Assembly (NCBI GenBank): GCA_964477295.1
Contig: CAYZEZ010000117.1
Span: 1 to 14,010 of the forward strand
Reading direction: 5' to 3'
DNA length: 14,010 nucleotides
DNA from: CAYZEZ01 sp964477295
GTDB taxonomy: Bacteria; Bacteroidota; Bacteroidia; Bacteroidales; SM23-62
Positions 13,469 through 14,010 of the stretch are shown here, piece by piece. The notes under the pieces are model-generated. The model was not told the DNA's origin. It did no database searches and was given only the letters and a program-made list of their open reading frames with translations. A program made the position numbers and the translations under genes. Position 1 is the stretch's first letter, and each line of letters begins with the position of its first letter.

Positions 13469-13756
13469 ATGACTAAAGCAGATATTGTAAACGAAATCTC
13501 AAAAAACACGGGGATTGAAAAAGTAACCGTTCAGAAAACAGTTGAAGCTTTCATGGAAACAGTTAAAGATTCTCTGGTAAAGGATAAGAATGTATATCTC
13601 AGAGGATTCGGCAGCTTTATTGTAAAAATGAGAGCTCAAAAAACAGCAAGAAATATTTCCAAGAACACGACTATCATTATTCCGAAACATTTCATTCCTG
13701 CTTTTAAGCCTGCCAAAACTTTTGTTAACAAGGTCAAAAATAACGTTAAAAAGTAA
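13469..13756 (+). CDS. HU/IHF-family DNA-binding protein
   Basis: Small nucleoid protein of 95 residues, likely dimeric, that binds and bends DNA. The N-terminal helices (MTKADIVNEISKNTGIEKVTVQKTVEAFMETVKDSL) are followed by the signature VYLRGFGSFIVK (RGFGSF at 45-50), a beta-arm (RNISKNTTIIIPKHFIPAFKP) and a basic tail KNNVKK. The arm lacks the common RNPRTG motif and reads TARNISKN instead, while the FKPAKTF close is typical. It is transcribed away from mutY and is followed 39 bases later by the bS22-like gene, likely in one transcript. Confidence 0.94.
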   Translation: MTKADIVNEISKNTGIEKVTVQKTVEAFMETVKDSLVKDKNVYLRGFGSFIVKMRAQKTARNISKNTTIIIPKHFIPAFKPAKTFVNKVKNNVKK

Positions 13757-13779
13757 GCGTTAACGTCCTGATCTTTAGG

Positions 13780-13785
13780 AAAGGA
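13780..13785 (+). promoter_or_regulatory. Strong Shine-Dalgarno before the bS22-like gene
   Basis: AAGGAG, within TTAGGAAAGGAGATTTTTATAATG, lies about ten bases before the ATG at 13796. It stands out because the other starts in this window lack such sites and Bacteroidota ribosomes are known to mask their anti-Shine-Dalgarno sequence. Confidence 0.6.
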
Positions 13786-13795
13786 GATTTTTATA

Positions 13796-13888
13796 ATGCC
13801 GAGTGGAAAGAAGCGAAAAAGACACAAGATGTCGACGCATAAGCGTAAGAAACGCTTGAGAAAGAACAGACATAAGAAGCGGAAATAG
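13796..13888 (+). CDS. bS22-like (AURKAIP1/COX24 domain) small basic protein
   Basis: A 30-residue, extremely basic protein, MPSGKKRKRHKMSTHKRKKR followed by LRKNRHKKRK. The KRKRHKMxxHKRKKRLRKNRHK pattern matches the AURKAIP1/COX24 domain found in mitochondrial mS38 and in the small bacterial ribosomal protein bS22 of mycobacteria. A ribosomal role is therefore likely but inferred. It is too short for most ORF callers. Start ATG at 13796, stop TAG at 13886-13888. It lies between HU and a probable RNase G gene, an arrangement I recall from other Bacteroidota. Confidence 0.85.
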   Translation: MPSGKKRKRHKMSTHKRKKRLRKNRHKKRK

Positions 13889-13937
13889 TGGGTTAATTTC
13901 CTAACCTATTTATTATTTGAAGATATTTAAATTGATT

Positions 13938-13970
13938 AACCTAAAGACCGTTCGGTTCTTTAGGTTTCTT
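13938..13970 (+). terminator. Hairpin between the bS22-like gene and the RNase G gene
   Basis: AACCTAAAGACC pairs with GGTTCTTTAGGTT (13954-13966, one bulged T) around a GTTC loop, giving a 12-bp stem followed by TCTT. It begins 49 bases after the bS22-like stop and ends 24 bases before the next start. It could be an intrinsic terminator for HU/bS22-like or an attenuator controlling read-through into the downstream gene. The T tract is short, so leakiness is plausible. Confidence 0.65.
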
Positions 13971-13993
13971 CTGTTATAAACAGAGGAGGAATT

Positions 13994-14010
13994 GTGAGCA
14001 ACGAACCTGA
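13994..14010 (+). CDS. Start of a probable ribonuclease G/E family gene (partial)
   Basis: Only the first five codons and part of a sixth are present (GTG start, then SNEP). The start is chosen because AGGAGG at 13984-13989 lies four bases upstream. The RNase G assignment rests on the gene order HU, bS22-like, rng that I recall from Bacteroidota and on the typical short polar N-terminus. The visible residues alone do not identify a family. Confidence 0.4.

Overview
The window is a stretch of Bacteroidota (most likely Bacteroidales-like) chromosome, probably from a metagenome assembly because two N gaps are present (100 N at 4096-4195, 10 N at 9758-9767). The assignment rests on gliding/type IX secretion genes (gldE, gldD), a secreted peptidase with a type IX C-terminal sorting domain, a Bacteroidota-type transketolase, YchF and PafA-family protein, TAnnTTTG-like -7 promoter elements, and the gene order mutY-ssb-gldE-gldD diverging from an HU gene. 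These family identifications are from memory and motif reading; no database was searched.

Layout. 1-104: possible 3' tail of a rightward gene. 105-391: repeats and hairpins. 392-2437 (-): transketolase. 2438-2857: intergenic block of short repeats (7-nt motif, 73-bp higher-order unit) ending in the ychF promoter. 2858-3955 (+): YchF. 3956-4339: intergenic, with a 33-bp palindromic tandem array split by the first gap. 4340-6136 (+): M14 carboxypeptidase exported by type IX secretion. 6185-7831 (+): PafA-family alkaline phosphatase homologue whose Zn1 site and substrate-binding residues look degenerate. 7832-7957: second copy of the C-rich hairpin repeat. 7958-9406 (-): GGGP synthase and Sfp-type phosphopantetheinyl transferase. 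9524-13222 (-): mutY, ssb, gldE, gldD as one co-directional block. 13469-14010 (+): HU protein, a 30-residue bS22/AURKAIP1-like basic protein, a hairpin, and the first codons of a probable RNase G.

How it fits together. gldD and gldE belong to the gliding/type IX secretion machinery, and the M14 peptidase is a likely substrate of that pathway. mutY and ssb are DNA maintenance genes sharing a transcription unit with the gliding genes. Transketolase, YchF and the HU/bS22-like/RNase G cluster are housekeeping. No defence system, prophage, CRISPR array, tRNA or rRNA was seen. The most interesting points are the degenerate phosphatase, a mutY with no ATG/GTG/TTG start upstream of its catalytic glutamate, the Shine-Dalgarno-led micro-gene, and several families of short intergenic repeats.
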